Under the pieces are notes generated by a model that saw nothing but the letters and a program-made list of their open reading frames with translations, searched no databases and was not told where the DNA came from. Below, piece after piece: positions 5,722-14,357 of a stretch of DNA of 21,551 bases; within the stretch, counting starts at the first letter, position 1, and each line of letters starts with the position of its first letter. Source of the DNA: a virus; the IMG/VR virus record IMGVR_UViG_3300002144_000297, positions 1 through 21,551 of that record. One strand, given 5' to 3'. A program made the translations under genes and the position numbers.

Positions 5722-5941
5722 AAAGTTTTTCAAAAACACTAATATTATTATTCCTGATGGATCTCAAGAAAGAGAGAATGTAGGAACAGTGGTAGGAGTA
5801 GGAGCAAGTGTATTAGAAATAAAAGTAGGAGATGTGGTTCAATATTCAGACCATTGTTTACCTGTTCCCATGAAACATAATGATCAAGAACATTTACTTA
5901 TTCAAGAAGGTGATGTTTTTGCAATTTTAGTGAATGTATAA
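5663..5941 (+). CDS. GroES-like co-chaperonin (Cpn10)
   Basis: 92 residues that follow the Cpn10 pattern end to end: IIPVGKKILIKQ at 5-16, a mobile-loop segment at about 17-27 ending in NIIIPD, GTVVGVG at 41-47, VKVGDVVQYSDH at 54-64, and a closing LLIQEGDVFAIL. GroES caps the GroEL folding chamber. Phage versions such as T4 gp31 replace the host cap so that a large capsid protein can fold. The likely client here is a virion protein such as the 539-residue capsid protein, but this is inference. The last 8 bp overlap the terL start, so the two genes are coupled. Length is close to the usual 95-100 residues. The mobile loop keeps the hydrophobic III-P contact for GroEL. Confidence 0.85.
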   Translation: MAQQIIPVGKKILIKQKAAEKFFKNTNIIIPDGSQERENVGTVVGVGASVLEIKVGDVVQYSDHCLPVPMKHNDQEHLLIQEGDVFAILVNV

Positions 5942-8120
5942 ATCCGTTCCAACATATTATAATGGTGAGTGGATAACCACGGATTTTGAAACTAAAAAAC
6001 AATTTGTTGATTATATACTAAGTATATTTAGTGAACCTGGCAAATATGGATTTAATAGTTTAGCTAAAAAATTTAATAAAGAAGCTCAAACTTTTAATAC
6101 TCAAGGGTTTTACTGTAATAAACCTTTTAGATCTAAAGACTTTACTACATATTGGGAAGATCAAAAAAATAAATGTAGAGAAGGTGTTATATATAAAGAT
6201 GATAATAAGTCTTGGTATTTAAGTAGAGATTATTATATGTGGTTAAACTTTTTACCAATCTTTGATAAAGAAGAAAAAAAGTATGGCTTTGCTAAAGTAA
6301 GAGATGCCCAATATCATATGGCTCTTTATGAATTATTAGCTGAGTTAAATAATAAACATTCTGCAATACTTAAAAAACGTCAGATTGCATCTTCATATTT
6401 TCATATGGGTAAACTTATAAATACCTATTGGTTTGAAGAAGGTAGTATTTGTAAAATTGGTGCATCATTAAAAGATTTTATTAATGATAAAGGATCTTGG
6501 AAGTTTTTAGATGAATATAAAATTTTTCTTAATGAACACACTGCATGGTATAGGCCAAGCAATCCAGAAAAGGTCCTTTTATGGCAACAACAAATTGAAG
6601 TAAGAATAGGCAATAGAAAAACTGCTAGAGGACTTAAATCTAAAATACAAGGTGGTTCATTTGAAAAAAATGCTACAACTGGAGTAGGTGGACCTTGTAC
6701 ATATTTCTTTCATGAGGAAGCAGGCATTGCTCCTAAGATGTCTGAAACATATGAATATTTACGTCCTGCTATGTCTTCTGGTATGATGACTACAGGTATG
6801 TTTATAGCAGCAGGATCAGTGGGAGATTTAGAACAATGTAATCCTTTAAAAGATATGATTACAAATCCTGTGGCAAATGACATATATGCTGTAGAAACTG
6901 ATTTAATAGATGCTGATGGTACTATTGGTATTGCAGGATTATTTATTCCTGAACAGTGGTCTATGCCCCCTTATATTGATGATTACGGCAATTCTTTAGT
7001 TGAAGATGCTGTTAGTGCAATCATTATAGAAAGAGATAGATGGAAAAATGAATTAAACAGTGAACAATTCCAATTAAGAATATCCCAAAAACCACTTAAT
7101 ATTGCTGAAGCATTTGCATATAGAAAAGCATCCGTGTTTCCTCAAGGGATACTTAGCAGACAACAAAAAAGAATTGAGGAAAAAGAATATCCTTATGAAC
7201 TCATTGAATTAGATAGAGATGAAAAAGGAATCTTTGCTAAGAGAACAAATAAATTACCAATCACTAGATTTCCTGTAGATAAAAAACAAACAGATAAAAC
7301 AGGTACTATTGTTGTTTGGGAAAGACCTGTAAAAAGTCCAGGGTTTGGGGCATATTATGCATCTATTGATCCTGTGTCAGAAGGAAAGACAACTACATCA
7401 GATTCTTTATGTAGCATATTTGTTTATAAGAATGCTACTGAAGTAACTAGAACTACTGTATCTGGAGATATTGAACAGTTTTTAGAAAAAGATAAAATTG
7501 TTGCTGCTTGGTGTGGAAGGTTTGATGATATTAATAAAACACACGAAAGACTTGAACTAATTATTGAATGGTATAATGCTTGGACTATTGTAGAGAATAA
7601 CATATCTCTTTTTATCCAGCATATGATTGCTAGAAAAAAACAAAGATATTTAGTACCTAAACAACAAATTTTATTTCTTAAAGATCTTGGTGCTAATAGA
7701 ACAGTATATCAAGAATATGGATGGAAGAATACCGGTATACTATTTAAAAGTCATTTAATTTCTTATGCTATTGAATTTCTAAGAGAAGTAATAAATGAAG
7801 AAACAGATATAAACGGTGTTGTAATAAATCAAACATTAGGAGTAGAAAGAATACCTGATCCAATGCTTATTAAAGAAATGCTAGCATATTACCCAGGTCT
7901 TAACGTAGATAGACTGGTGGCATTTGGGGCACTAATAGCTTTTGTTAAAATACAACAATCCAATAGAGGTTATTCTAAAAGGCAAGAATCTGAAGAAAAT
8001 TCTTTGGTAAAGTCAGATAATTTCAGTAAATTAAAGTATAGTCCGTTTAAAAATATTGGACAAAATAGATCAAGAAATAGTGATAGACCAACTAGGTCTG
8101 GGTTTAAAAATTATAAATAG
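5934..8120 (+). CDS. terL: Terminase large subunit
   Basis: 728 residues, an ATPase followed by a nuclease that pumps and cuts DNA at the portal. The ATPase P-loop region is deviant: KKRQIASSYFHMGK (147-160) lacks the normal GK(S/T) in the RQxGKS position and fits the form K-x-R-x-x-G-x-S with the lysine shifted upstream. Walker B is FFHEEAG at 258-264, with acids E261 and E262. The nuclease (RNase H fold) shows D479 in YYASIDPVSEG, a candidate acid E554 in VENN, and D659 in NVDRLVAFG. The start overlaps the co-chaperonin gene by 8 bp. The C-terminal 50 residues are polar and basic, perhaps for portal contact. The portal gene follows 20 bp later, as is usual. Confidence 0.9.
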   Translation: MYKSVPTYYNGEWITTDFETKKQFVDYILSIFSEPGKYGFNSLAKKFNKEAQTFNTQGFYCNKPFRSKDFTTYWEDQKNKCREGVIYKDDNKSWYLSRDYYMWLNFLPIFDKEEKKYGFAKVRDAQYHMALYELLAELNNKHSAILKKRQIASSYFHMGKLINTYWFEEGSICKIGASLKDFINDKGSWKFLDEYKIFLNEHTAWYRPSNPEKVLLWQQQIEVRIGNRKTARGLKSKIQGGSFEKNATTGVGGPCTYFFHEEAGIAPKMSETYEYLRPAMSSGMMTTGMFIAAGSVGDLEQCNPLKDMITNPVANDIYAVETDLIDADGTIGIAGLFIPEQWSMPPYIDDYGNSLVEDAVSAIIIERDRWKNELNSEQFQLRISQKPLNIAEAFAYRKASVFPQGILSRQQKRIEEKEYPYELIELDRDEKGIFAKRTNKLPITRFPVDKKQTDKTGTIVVWERPVKSPGFGAYYASIDPVSEGKTTTSDSLCSIFVYKNATEVTRTTVSGDIEQFLEKDKIVAAWCGRFDDINKTHERLELIIEWYNAWTIVENNISLFIQHMIARKKQRYLVPKQQILFLKDLGANRTVYQEYGWKNTGILFKSHLISYAIEFLREVINEETDINGVVINQTLGVERIPDPMLIKEMLAYYPGLNVDRLVAFGALIAFVKIQQSNRGYSKRQESEENSLVKSDNFSKLKYSPFKNIGQNRSRNSDRPTRSGFKNYK

Positions 8121-8140
8121 ACTAATTAAAAATATTTAGG

Positions 8141-10897
8141 ATGAAAGTATTAAATGCAATGCAGTTAAAAAATGGAGCTAAGGCTGAAGGAGGCCCTACG
8201 TTTTCTAGTTTAACTCAACCTATACAGTTTTTACCAGCTTCAGAAAAAAATGATGATTGGGCAGCATGGAATTTAGATTGGCTTGAACTTCAAGGTGTAG
8301 AATTTTTGCGTATTAATGCTAGAAGACTTTTAAAGAATTATAAATTAGCAAAAGGTATTATTGATAAAACAGATTACATAGTAGAGCCGGATAATGATTA
8401 TAAAGATATGATGGATGTTTTAACTAAAGAGAATGACTCTGCGTTAGAACTTAAATTTTATCCAATTGTTCCAAATGTAATAAATGTTTTAAGTGGAGAA
8501 TTTTCTAAAAGATATAATAAGGTTCAGTTCAGAGCTGTTGATGACAAATCATATAATGAAATGTTGGAGCAGAAAAGAATGCAAATTGAAGAATCTTTAT
8601 TAGCTGATGCTGAAACGCAGCTTATACAATCAATGATTGAAATGGGCATGGACCCACAATCTGAAGAAGCCCAACAAAAATTATCACCAGAAGGATTAAA
8701 ATCTCTTCCAGAGATAGAAGATTTTTTTAGTAAGTCTTATAGAAGCATGGTGGAAGAATGGGCATCGCATCAACATAATATTGATGACGAAAGATTCAGA
8801 ATGCAAGAACTAGAAGAAAGAGCATTTAGAGATATGCTTATTTCAGATAGAGAGTTTTGGCATTTCCGTATGCTAGAAGATGATTATGATGTAGAGTTAT
8901 GGAATCCTGTTCTTACATTTTATCAAAAATCTCCAGATCAAAGATATATTGCTGATTCTAATTATGTAGGTAAGATTGATTTAATGACTGTCTCAGATGT
9001 AGTAGATAGATATGGTTATTTGATGAATGAGAAACAATTATCTTCTTTACAGAGAATATATCCTGCACGTTCTGCACAATATCAAGTTAATGGTTATCAA
9101 AATGATGGTTCTTATTATGATGCTACTAGGTCTCATGAATGGAATACCAATATGCCTGGATTAGCTTACAGACAATATGCAAGTAATTATATGGCTGATC
9201 CTGCACGTGGTGGTGATATTGTTACTCAAATACTTTCTCAAGGTGAAGACTTAGAAGGATTTGGAGATAGTAATTTAATGAGAGTGTCTACAATCTACTG
9301 GAAGACTCAAAGAAAAATAGGTCACTTAACCAAAATTGAATTTGATGGTGAAGTTATTCAAGAAATTATTGATGAAACATATAAAGTAACTCAGAAACCT
9401 GTTTATGATACATCTATCTTTAAAAATAAAAGTAAAGAAACTTTATTACAAGGAGAGCATGTAGATTGGATTTGGATTAATGAAGTTTGGGGTGGTGTCA
9501 AGGTTGGACCAAATGTACCTGCCATGTGGAGAACCACAATGGATGATAATGTAAATCCTATATATTTAGGTATTAACAGAACTAAACCAGGTAGGTTACC
9601 CTTTCAATTTAAAGGTAATAACTCACTTTATGGGTGTAAACTTCCTGTAGAAGGTAGAGTATTTTCTGATAGAAATACAAGATCTACTTCTTTAGTAGAT
9701 TTAATGAAAGCCTATCAAGTTGGTTATAACATGGTTAATAATCAAATTGCAGATATTCTAATTGATGAATTAGGAACTGTTATTATGTTTGATCAAAATG
9801 CTTTACCGCGTCATTCTATGGGAGAAGACTGGGGAAAAAATAATTATGCTAAAGCATGGGTAGCAATGAAAGATTTTCAGATGCTTCCTTTAGATACATC
9901 TATTACTAATACTGAAAATGCCACTAATTTCAATCACTATCAAACTCTAAATATGGAGCAAACTAATAGGTTGATGTCTAGAATTCAATTGGCTAATTAT
10001 TTTAAACAACAATGTTTTGATGCAATAGGAATTAATCCACAAAGATTAGGTGGAGCAGTATCAGCAGAAACTGCAACAGGAGTTGTTAATGCAATGCAAC
10101 AATCATATGCACAAACAGAAATTTACTTTGTGCAACACTCAGATCATTTGATGCCTAGAGTTCATCAGATGAGAACTGACCTAGCACAATATTATAATAG
10201 TACAAATCCAAGTGTTAGATTGTCTTACATCACCACAGAGGCTCAGAAGGTTAATTTTACTATAAATGGTACTGATCTATTACTTAGAGATTTTAATGTA
10301 TTTGCGACCACTAAAACTAACCATAGACAAGTTCTTGAGCAATTAAAGCAGATGGCTTTAACTAATAATACAACAGGAGCATCAATTTATGAATTAGGTA
10401 ATATTGTTAAAGCAAGTTCTATTGCAGAAGTAACTGATATCTTAAAAGATTCAGAAACAAGATTAGAGCAAGAAAGAGCTCAACAAATGCAGCAAGAACG
10501 TCAAATGCAAGAACAACAACTTCAAGCTAAAGCTCAAGAAGAACAAATGAAGTTACAAGTTGAGATTCAGGAAAATGATAAGGATAGACAAAATAACTTA
10601 ACTATTGCTGAAATCAGAGCTGCTGGGTATGGTTCTATGGCTGATATAAATCAAAATCAAGTATCTGATTATCAAGATGCTATGAAAGATATTAGAGAAA
10701 CCACTAGATACCAAGAACAGGCAAACCTTAAACGTGAGGAAATGAATAGTAAGGGGGTACTGGAGAAAAGTAAATTGGATGTAGAGAAACAAAAAATTGC
10801 AGCAAGCATGTCAATTTCTCAAAATGAATTAGCTATTGCAAGAGAAAATAAAAACAAATATGATGTAGCTGCATCTAAAAAAAATAAAGACAAATAA
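8141..10897 (+). CDS. Portal protein
   Basis: 918 residues directly after terL, the normal place for the portal, which forms the twelve-subunit ring through which DNA passes. The N-terminal part (about 40-150) includes NVINVLSGEFSKRYNKVQFR, which resembles large portals of crAss-like and related phages, followed by a charged helical segment. The core (about 200-640) is mixed alpha/beta with many Trp and Tyr. From about residue 765 to the end the protein is a long Gln/Glu/Lys-rich helix (QQMQQERQMQEQQLQAKAQE within it), possibly a coiled-coil barrel at the inner end of the portal. Size and context make other calls unlikely. It ends the long run of genes, and a promoter follows. Confidence 0.85.
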   Translation: MKVLNAMQLKNGAKAEGGPTFSSLTQPIQFLPASEKNDDWAAWNLDWLELQGVEFLRINARRLLKNYKLAKGIIDKTDYIVEPDNDYKDMMDVLTKENDSALELKFYPIVPNVINVLSGEFSKRYNKVQFRAVDDKSYNEMLEQKRMQIEESLLADAETQLIQSMIEMGMDPQSEEAQQKLSPEGLKSLPEIEDFFSKSYRSMVEEWASHQHNIDDERFRMQELEERAFRDMLISDREFWHFRMLEDDYDVELWNPVLTFYQKSPDQRYIADSNYVGKIDLMTVSDVVDRYGYLMNEKQLSSLQRIYPARSAQYQVNGYQNDGSYYDATRSHEWNTNMPGLAYRQYASNYMADPARGGDIVTQILSQGEDLEGFGDSNLMRVSTIYWKTQRKIGHLTKIEFDGEVIQEIIDETYKVTQKPVYDTSIFKNKSKETLLQGEHVDWIWINEVWGGVKVGPNVPAMWRTTMDDNVNPIYLGINRTKPGRLPFQFKGNNSLYGCKLPVEGRVFSDRNTRSTSLVDLMKAYQVGYNMVNNQIADILIDELGTVIMFDQNALPRHSMGEDWGKNNYAKAWVAMKDFQMLPLDTSITNTENATNFNHYQTLNMEQTNRLMSRIQLANYFKQQCFDAIGINPQRLGGAVSAETATGVVNAMQQSYAQTEIYFVQHSDHLMPRVHQMRTDLAQYYNSTNPSVRLSYITTEAQKVNFTINGTDLLLRDFNVFATTKTNHRQVLEQLKQMALTNNTTGASIYELGNIVKASSIAEVTDILKDSETRLEQERAQQMQQERQMQEQQLQAKAQEEQMKLQVEIQENDKDRQNNLTIAEIRAAGYGSMADINQNQVSDYQDAMKDIRETTRYQEQANLKREEMNSKGVLEKSKLDVEKQKIAASMSISQNELAIARENKNKYDVAASKKNKDK

Positions 10898-10946
10898 TTA
10901 GTGTTAGCTATATACTGCAAAAAACTTTACATTTAATTCAAATTAT

Positions 10947-10980
10947 ATAAGTTTATTTTTTCATAACCAAGTAAACTTAT
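10947..10980. promoter_or_regulatory. Inverted repeat abutting promoter copy 2
   Basis: ATAAGTTTA (10947-10955) and TAAACTTAT (10972-10980) are perfect 9-bp inverted arms with a 16-bp spacer. The right arm ends inside the first bases of the promoter motif at 10979. It could be an operator for a dimeric regulator, or a weak hairpin ending the portal transcript. There is no U-run after the right arm, which argues against an intrinsic terminator. Confidence 0.45.
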
Positions 10981-10998
10981 TGTATATTATCTATATAA
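10979..10998 (+). promoter_or_regulatory. Phage promoter motif, copy 2
   Basis: ATTGTATATTATCTATATAA, 46 bp from its first base to the ATG at 11025. It shares TTGTATATTAT and the downstream TATA with copies at 385 and 17803. It lies in the 127-bp gap between the portal and scaffold genes and would drive strong expression of scaffold and capsid protein. Confidence 0.65.
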
Positions 10999-11024
10999 AG
11001 TATTAAATATTAAAACCAACAAAT

Positions 11025-12305
11025 ATGAATACAAAAGAAAACACTGTGAACAGTAACGTAGAAACATTAGATATTAACCTAGATGAAATCTTTAATGGTA
11101 CCCCTGGTGCCGGAGATATTACGTTACCTAAAGTAGACACAAACAAAAAAAACATTTTTTCTGGATTAAGAGAAAAACCAGATTTTTCATTTGCAGATCC
11201 TGATGTTGATGATATTGATGATTTATCAACAAAAACAACTTCTAGTGACGATGATGAATCTGAAACTAAAGATCTTAAGATGACCAAAGAAGATACAGAT
11301 AGTATCATGGATTCTTTAGATGAAGAAGATGAAGAAGATATTAAAAAAGAAACTAGGGGTAGAAAAAGCATCTCTGGTATTTCAGATGTATTTAGTAAGT
11401 TAATTAGTGAAGATAAAATTGTTCCATTTGATGATGAAAAATCTTTAGATGAATATACAGCAAAAGACTGGGAAGAATTAATTGAAGCTAACTTAGAAGA
11501 AAGAGGTAATCAAGTAAGACGTGAAACTCCAAAACAATTTTTTGCAAGTTTACCTGAAGAACTTCAAATTGCTGCTAGATATGTAGCTGATGGAGGACAA
11601 GATTTAAAAGGTTTATTTTCAACTTTATCACAAGTAGAAGAAACAAAATCTTTAGATGTTAGAAGAGAACAAGACCAAGAAACAATTATCAGAGAATATT
11701 TAGGTGCAACCGGTTATGGTACATCTGAAGAAATTGCTGAAGAAATTGAAATTTGGAAAGACTTAGGAAAATTAGAAACACAAGCTTCAAAGTTTAAACC
11801 TAAGTTAGATAAGATGCAAGAAAAAATTGTTGCTAAAAAAATTGAGGAACAAGAACTCAAAAAGAAACAACAAGAACATGCATCTAAAACATACATGTCA
11901 AATGTATACGAAACACTTAAAGATGGTGCTTTAGGAGATATTAAAATAGATAAAAGAACACAAGCAATGTTGTATAATGGTTTAGTTCAACCAAGTTATC
12001 CTTCTGTAAGTGGACGTAATACTAATTTACTCGGACATCTTTTAGAAAAGTATCAATTTGTTGAACCAAACTATAGTTTAATTTCTGAAGCATTGTGGTT
12101 GCTACAAGATCCTGAAGGATATAAAGCAAAAATAATGGATAAAGGAGCTCAGAAGAGTGTTGAACAAACTGTAAGAAAGCTTAAAACTGAGCAATCTAAT
12201 GCGGGTGGGTCTAATTCTTTAGGTGTCCAAGAAAAGGATGATCTAAGAAATAAGCCTACGGGTAGGAAGTTACCAAGAACCAACAACATTTTCAAACGGA
12301 TTTAA
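11025..12305 (+). CDS. Probable scaffolding / head assembly protein
   Basis: 426 residues between portal and capsid genes, where scaffolding proteins usually lie. Residues 1-120 are low complexity and very acidic (runs such as SSDDDESETK and SLDEEDEEDIKK), followed by a basic TRGRKS patch at about 113. The rest is mostly helical with Glu/Lys/Gln-rich segments (KIEEQELKKKQQEHASKTY within it) and a basic C-terminus (GRKLPRTNNIFKRI). Acidic, helical, disordered-ended proteins with a basic C-terminus fit scaffolds, whose C-terminal helix binds the capsid protein. No protease motif is evident. The call rests on position and composition, and an internal virion protein is the alternative. Confidence 0.6.
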   Translation: MNTKENTVNSNVETLDINLDEIFNGTPGAGDITLPKVDTNKKNIFSGLREKPDFSFADPDVDDIDDLSTKTTSSDDDESETKDLKMTKEDTDSIMDSLDEEDEEDIKKETRGRKSISGISDVFSKLISEDKIVPFDDEKSLDEYTAKDWEELIEANLEERGNQVRRETPKQFFASLPEELQIAARYVADGGQDLKGLFSTLSQVEETKSLDVRREQDQETIIREYLGATGYGTSEEIAEEIEIWKDLGKLETQASKFKPKLDKMQEKIVAKKIEEQELKKKQQEHASKTYMSNVYETLKDGALGDIKIDKRTQAMLYNGLVQPSYPSVSGRNTNLLGHLLEKYQFVEPNYSLISEALWLLQDPEGYKAKIMDKGAQKSVEQTVRKLKTEQSNAGGSNSLGVQEKDDLRNKPTGRKLPRTNNIFKRI

Positions 12306-12330
12306 TAATCACAAATAAATAAATAATAAC

Positions 12331-12354
12331 AATTAAAACAATTAAAAATTATGG
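12331..12354 (+). promoter_or_regulatory. A/T-rich translation leader of the capsid gene
   Basis: Two tandem AATTAAAA elements (12331-12338 and 12340-12347) end in AATT immediately before the ATG at 12351. Nearly the same leader stands before the 510-residue protein gene (16174-16195). There is no Shine-Dalgarno sequence. TAAAA-type leaders are known from flavobacterial genes, so this probably marks a strong ribosome-binding region. Confidence 0.45.
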
Positions 12355-13970
12355 CAACTCCAGTATTAAATAATGGGATTTTCCTAAGAGATACAAGCTA
12401 CAAAGCTAGTTCTCATGTTGATTCTTATCACCTAACCCAAATGCTTGGCAATGCTGAGCCTATGGATATGGGACCAGTTGATCTTTGGGCAATGACCCAA
12501 AAGGTAGAAATGCCTTTGTATCAAATGGCTTCCTTTGGTGGAAAGAACACAATCATGGTGGACAATGCACGTGGTGAGTACAAATGGCAAACTCCTATTG
12601 CTCAAGACCTTCCCTACATTGTAGCGGATATTGAAGCAGCAAACACAACTAAAGGTGTAGATGGTACAGACTTTAGAATTAAAATTTCCAAAAGAACTTT
12701 TGGTCATGGTGATATTATCACTTATGATAAGTATAATGGATTAGAACTTTATATTACAGCTGATGATATCATTCCTGCTGGTGACGGTTATATCTATACT
12801 GTTCAATTGGTAAACAACAACAATGCGGCTATCTTGGATAACAAGTATTTAGCTAAAGGTACTAAATTCTTCAGAAAAGGTTCTGCAAGAGGTGAGTACG
12901 GAGAAAGATTTTCTGACATTGAAACTGGTTCTGGTTTCCGTGAATTCTACAACTTTGTAGGAGGAGCAGAAGCACACGTACACTATTCTATTTCTAGCCG
13001 TGCTGATCTTATGATCAAAGGTGGTTTGAATGCTGATGGTACTGTACCAGTAACTGAAATTTGGAGAAACTTCAACCAAGATCCTAACAATCCTTCTGTT
13101 CCTTCTATTGAAGGTCTGATTGCTAATATGGGTAAAGCTGGTGCAAGAGAAGCATTTGAAAATGGTACTCTTACTAGAACTTTCATTACTAATATGGAAG
13201 CAGCTCACCTTAGCAAGATTGCTACCGATATTGAGACTTACTTAATGTGGGGTAAAGGTGGTAGAGTTAAACAAGATGGACCTGATGATATTAGATTATC
13301 TGTTGGTCTTTGGGCTCAGTTAGATAACTCATTTAAAAGAGTTTATAACAAGTCTTCTTTCACTCTTGACATGTTCAAGTCTGAATTGTATAACTTCTAT
13401 CAAGGTAAAGTTGAATTTAAAGGACCAGATCCTCAGAGATCTTTGGTTGTTCAAACAGGTATTGCTGGTATGCAATTGATTAACAAGGCTATTGCTGATG
13501 AAGTATATGGTTCTGGTTTAGTTCAAAATGCTAGTGAAATTGGTGCAGTTAAAGGTTCTGGTATGGACTTGGATTATGGTTTTGCTTACACAAGCTTTAC
13601 TATTCCTTTCCTTGCTAACGTTAAGTTTGTACTTAACCCAGCCTTTGATAACTTGAACACTAATGATATTGAGAATCCATTAATTGATGGAAGACCTTTA
13701 AGCTCTTTTAGCTTTATCATTTTTGATGTTACTGATGAAGGAAACGATAACATTCACTTGTTGAAACTTTCTTGGGATAATCAACTTAAGTGGTTCTACC
13801 AAAATGGTACTATGGACTACATGGGAAGAACTCAAGGGTTTGCATCTACTGGAAACTTTAATGGTTACCGTGTAATGATGTCACAAACAATGCCTGCTAT
13901 TTGGGTTAAAGATCCAACTAAAGTTCTTAAAATTGTAATGAGAAACCCAATTACTGGTGGATCATTCTAA
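12351..13970 (+). CDS. Major capsid protein
   Basis: 539 residues, placed after portal and scaffold as expected for the HK97-fold major capsid protein. Codon choice is visibly different from neighbouring genes, with more CTT, GGT, AAC and TTC, which fits very high expression. The gene has an A/T-rich strong leader and its own strong terminator at 13983-14021. The protein has an extended N-arm (about 1-50), a stretch rich in aromatics and Gly (about 180-215, with a GSGFREFYNFVGGAEAH segment), and a beta-rich C-terminal half. HK97 fold cannot be proven from sequence alone, but the neighbourhood, length and expression signals agree. I see no obvious N-terminal cleavage site. Confidence 0.85.
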   Translation: MATPVLNNGIFLRDTSYKASSHVDSYHLTQMLGNAEPMDMGPVDLWAMTQKVEMPLYQMASFGGKNTIMVDNARGEYKWQTPIAQDLPYIVADIEAANTTKGVDGTDFRIKISKRTFGHGDIITYDKYNGLELYITADDIIPAGDGYIYTVQLVNNNNAAILDNKYLAKGTKFFRKGSARGEYGERFSDIETGSGFREFYNFVGGAEAHVHYSISSRADLMIKGGLNADGTVPVTEIWRNFNQDPNNPSVPSIEGLIANMGKAGAREAFENGTLTRTFITNMEAAHLSKIATDIETYLMWGKGGRVKQDGPDDIRLSVGLWAQLDNSFKRVYNKSSFTLDMFKSELYNFYQGKVEFKGPDPQRSLVVQTGIAGMQLINKAIADEVYGSGLVQNASEIGAVKGSGMDLDYGFAYTSFTIPFLANVKFVLNPAFDNLNTNDIENPLIDGRPLSSFSFIIFDVTDEGNDNIHLLKLSWDNQLKWFYQNGTMDYMGRTQGFASTGNFNGYRVMMSQTMPAIWVKDPTKVLKIVMRNPITGGSF

Positions 13971-13982
13971 GAATAAATAATT

Positions 13983-14021
13983 AAAAGGGGAGGTGGTTAA
14001 AACTTCCTCCCTTTTTTTTTT
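13983..14021 (+). terminator. Intrinsic terminator after the capsid gene
   Basis: The arms GGGAGG (13988-13993) and CCTCCC (14006-14011) are followed by a run of ten T (14012-14021). The stem can extend through a G-U pair into AAAA/UUUU. It starts 12 bp after the capsid stop and would end or attenuate the scaffold-capsid transcript. Confidence 0.85.
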
Positions 14022-14042
14022 AACCTTTAAAATATTAAAAAA

Positions 14043-14240
14043 ATGGCACTAGATATTAAAAAAGCAAATAAAACAACTGAATTTACTAATTTAAGTGTTT
14101 CTAAAATAATTGCTTCACAAGCTGTAGGTAAAGATATATTAACCAGAGATTATCTAAATAATGCTGCAGCAAAAGCTGCTGGATTAGATGCTGGTGATTT
14201 ATATCACACAACAGGGTTTTTAAAAGTAGTTGTAGAGTAG
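14043..14240 (+). CDS. Small phage protein with AGLxxGDLYxT C-terminal motif (65 aa)
   Basis: The N-terminal 40 residues are polar. The C-terminus carries AAAKAAGLDAGDLYHTTGFL followed by KVVVE. The pattern AGLxxGDLYxT...LKVV is one I recognise from the ends of many small or large phage proteins, often near capsid or fibre genes, where it seems to be a mobile structural module. The gene starts 21 bp after the capsid terminator, so its transcript may come from read-through. A head decoration or minor virion role is likely by position, but not shown. Confidence 0.65.
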   Translation: MALDIKKANKTTEFTNLSVSKIIASQAVGKDILTRDYLNNAAAKAAGLDAGDLYHTTGFLKVVVE

Positions 14241-14255
14241 TAGTCAAATGACTAT

Positions 14256-14276
14256 AGCAAGATTAAACATCTTGCT
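14256..14276 (+). terminator. Hairpin after the 65-residue gene, possible weak terminator
   Basis: AGCAAGAT (14256-14263) and ATCTTGCT (14269-14276) are perfect 8-bp arms around a 5-base loop (TAAAC). Only two T follow the right arm, so intrinsic termination would be weak. It may instead protect the 3' end of the upstream message or attenuate transcription. A second small inverted repeat, TAGTCA-AA-TGACTA, stands just before it at 14241-14254. Confidence 0.45.
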
Positions 14277-14298
14277 TTAGAAATATTAATAATAAATT

Positions 14299-14314
14299 GT
14301 ACATAATTATGTAC
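14299..14314. promoter_or_regulatory. Perfect 16-bp palindrome
   Basis: GTACATAATTATGTAC is its own reverse complement and lies in the 117-bp gap before the gene at 14358. The preceding bases give TTGTACAT, a loose match to the TTGTATAT of the phage promoter motif, so it may be an operator overlapping a degenerate promoter. Two ATGTACA repeats occur in another structural-gene leader at 16144-16160. Confidence 0.45.
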
Positions 14315-14357
14315 TTTTGACTATCAAATAATTATTAATTAAACAAACCAAAAAAAG

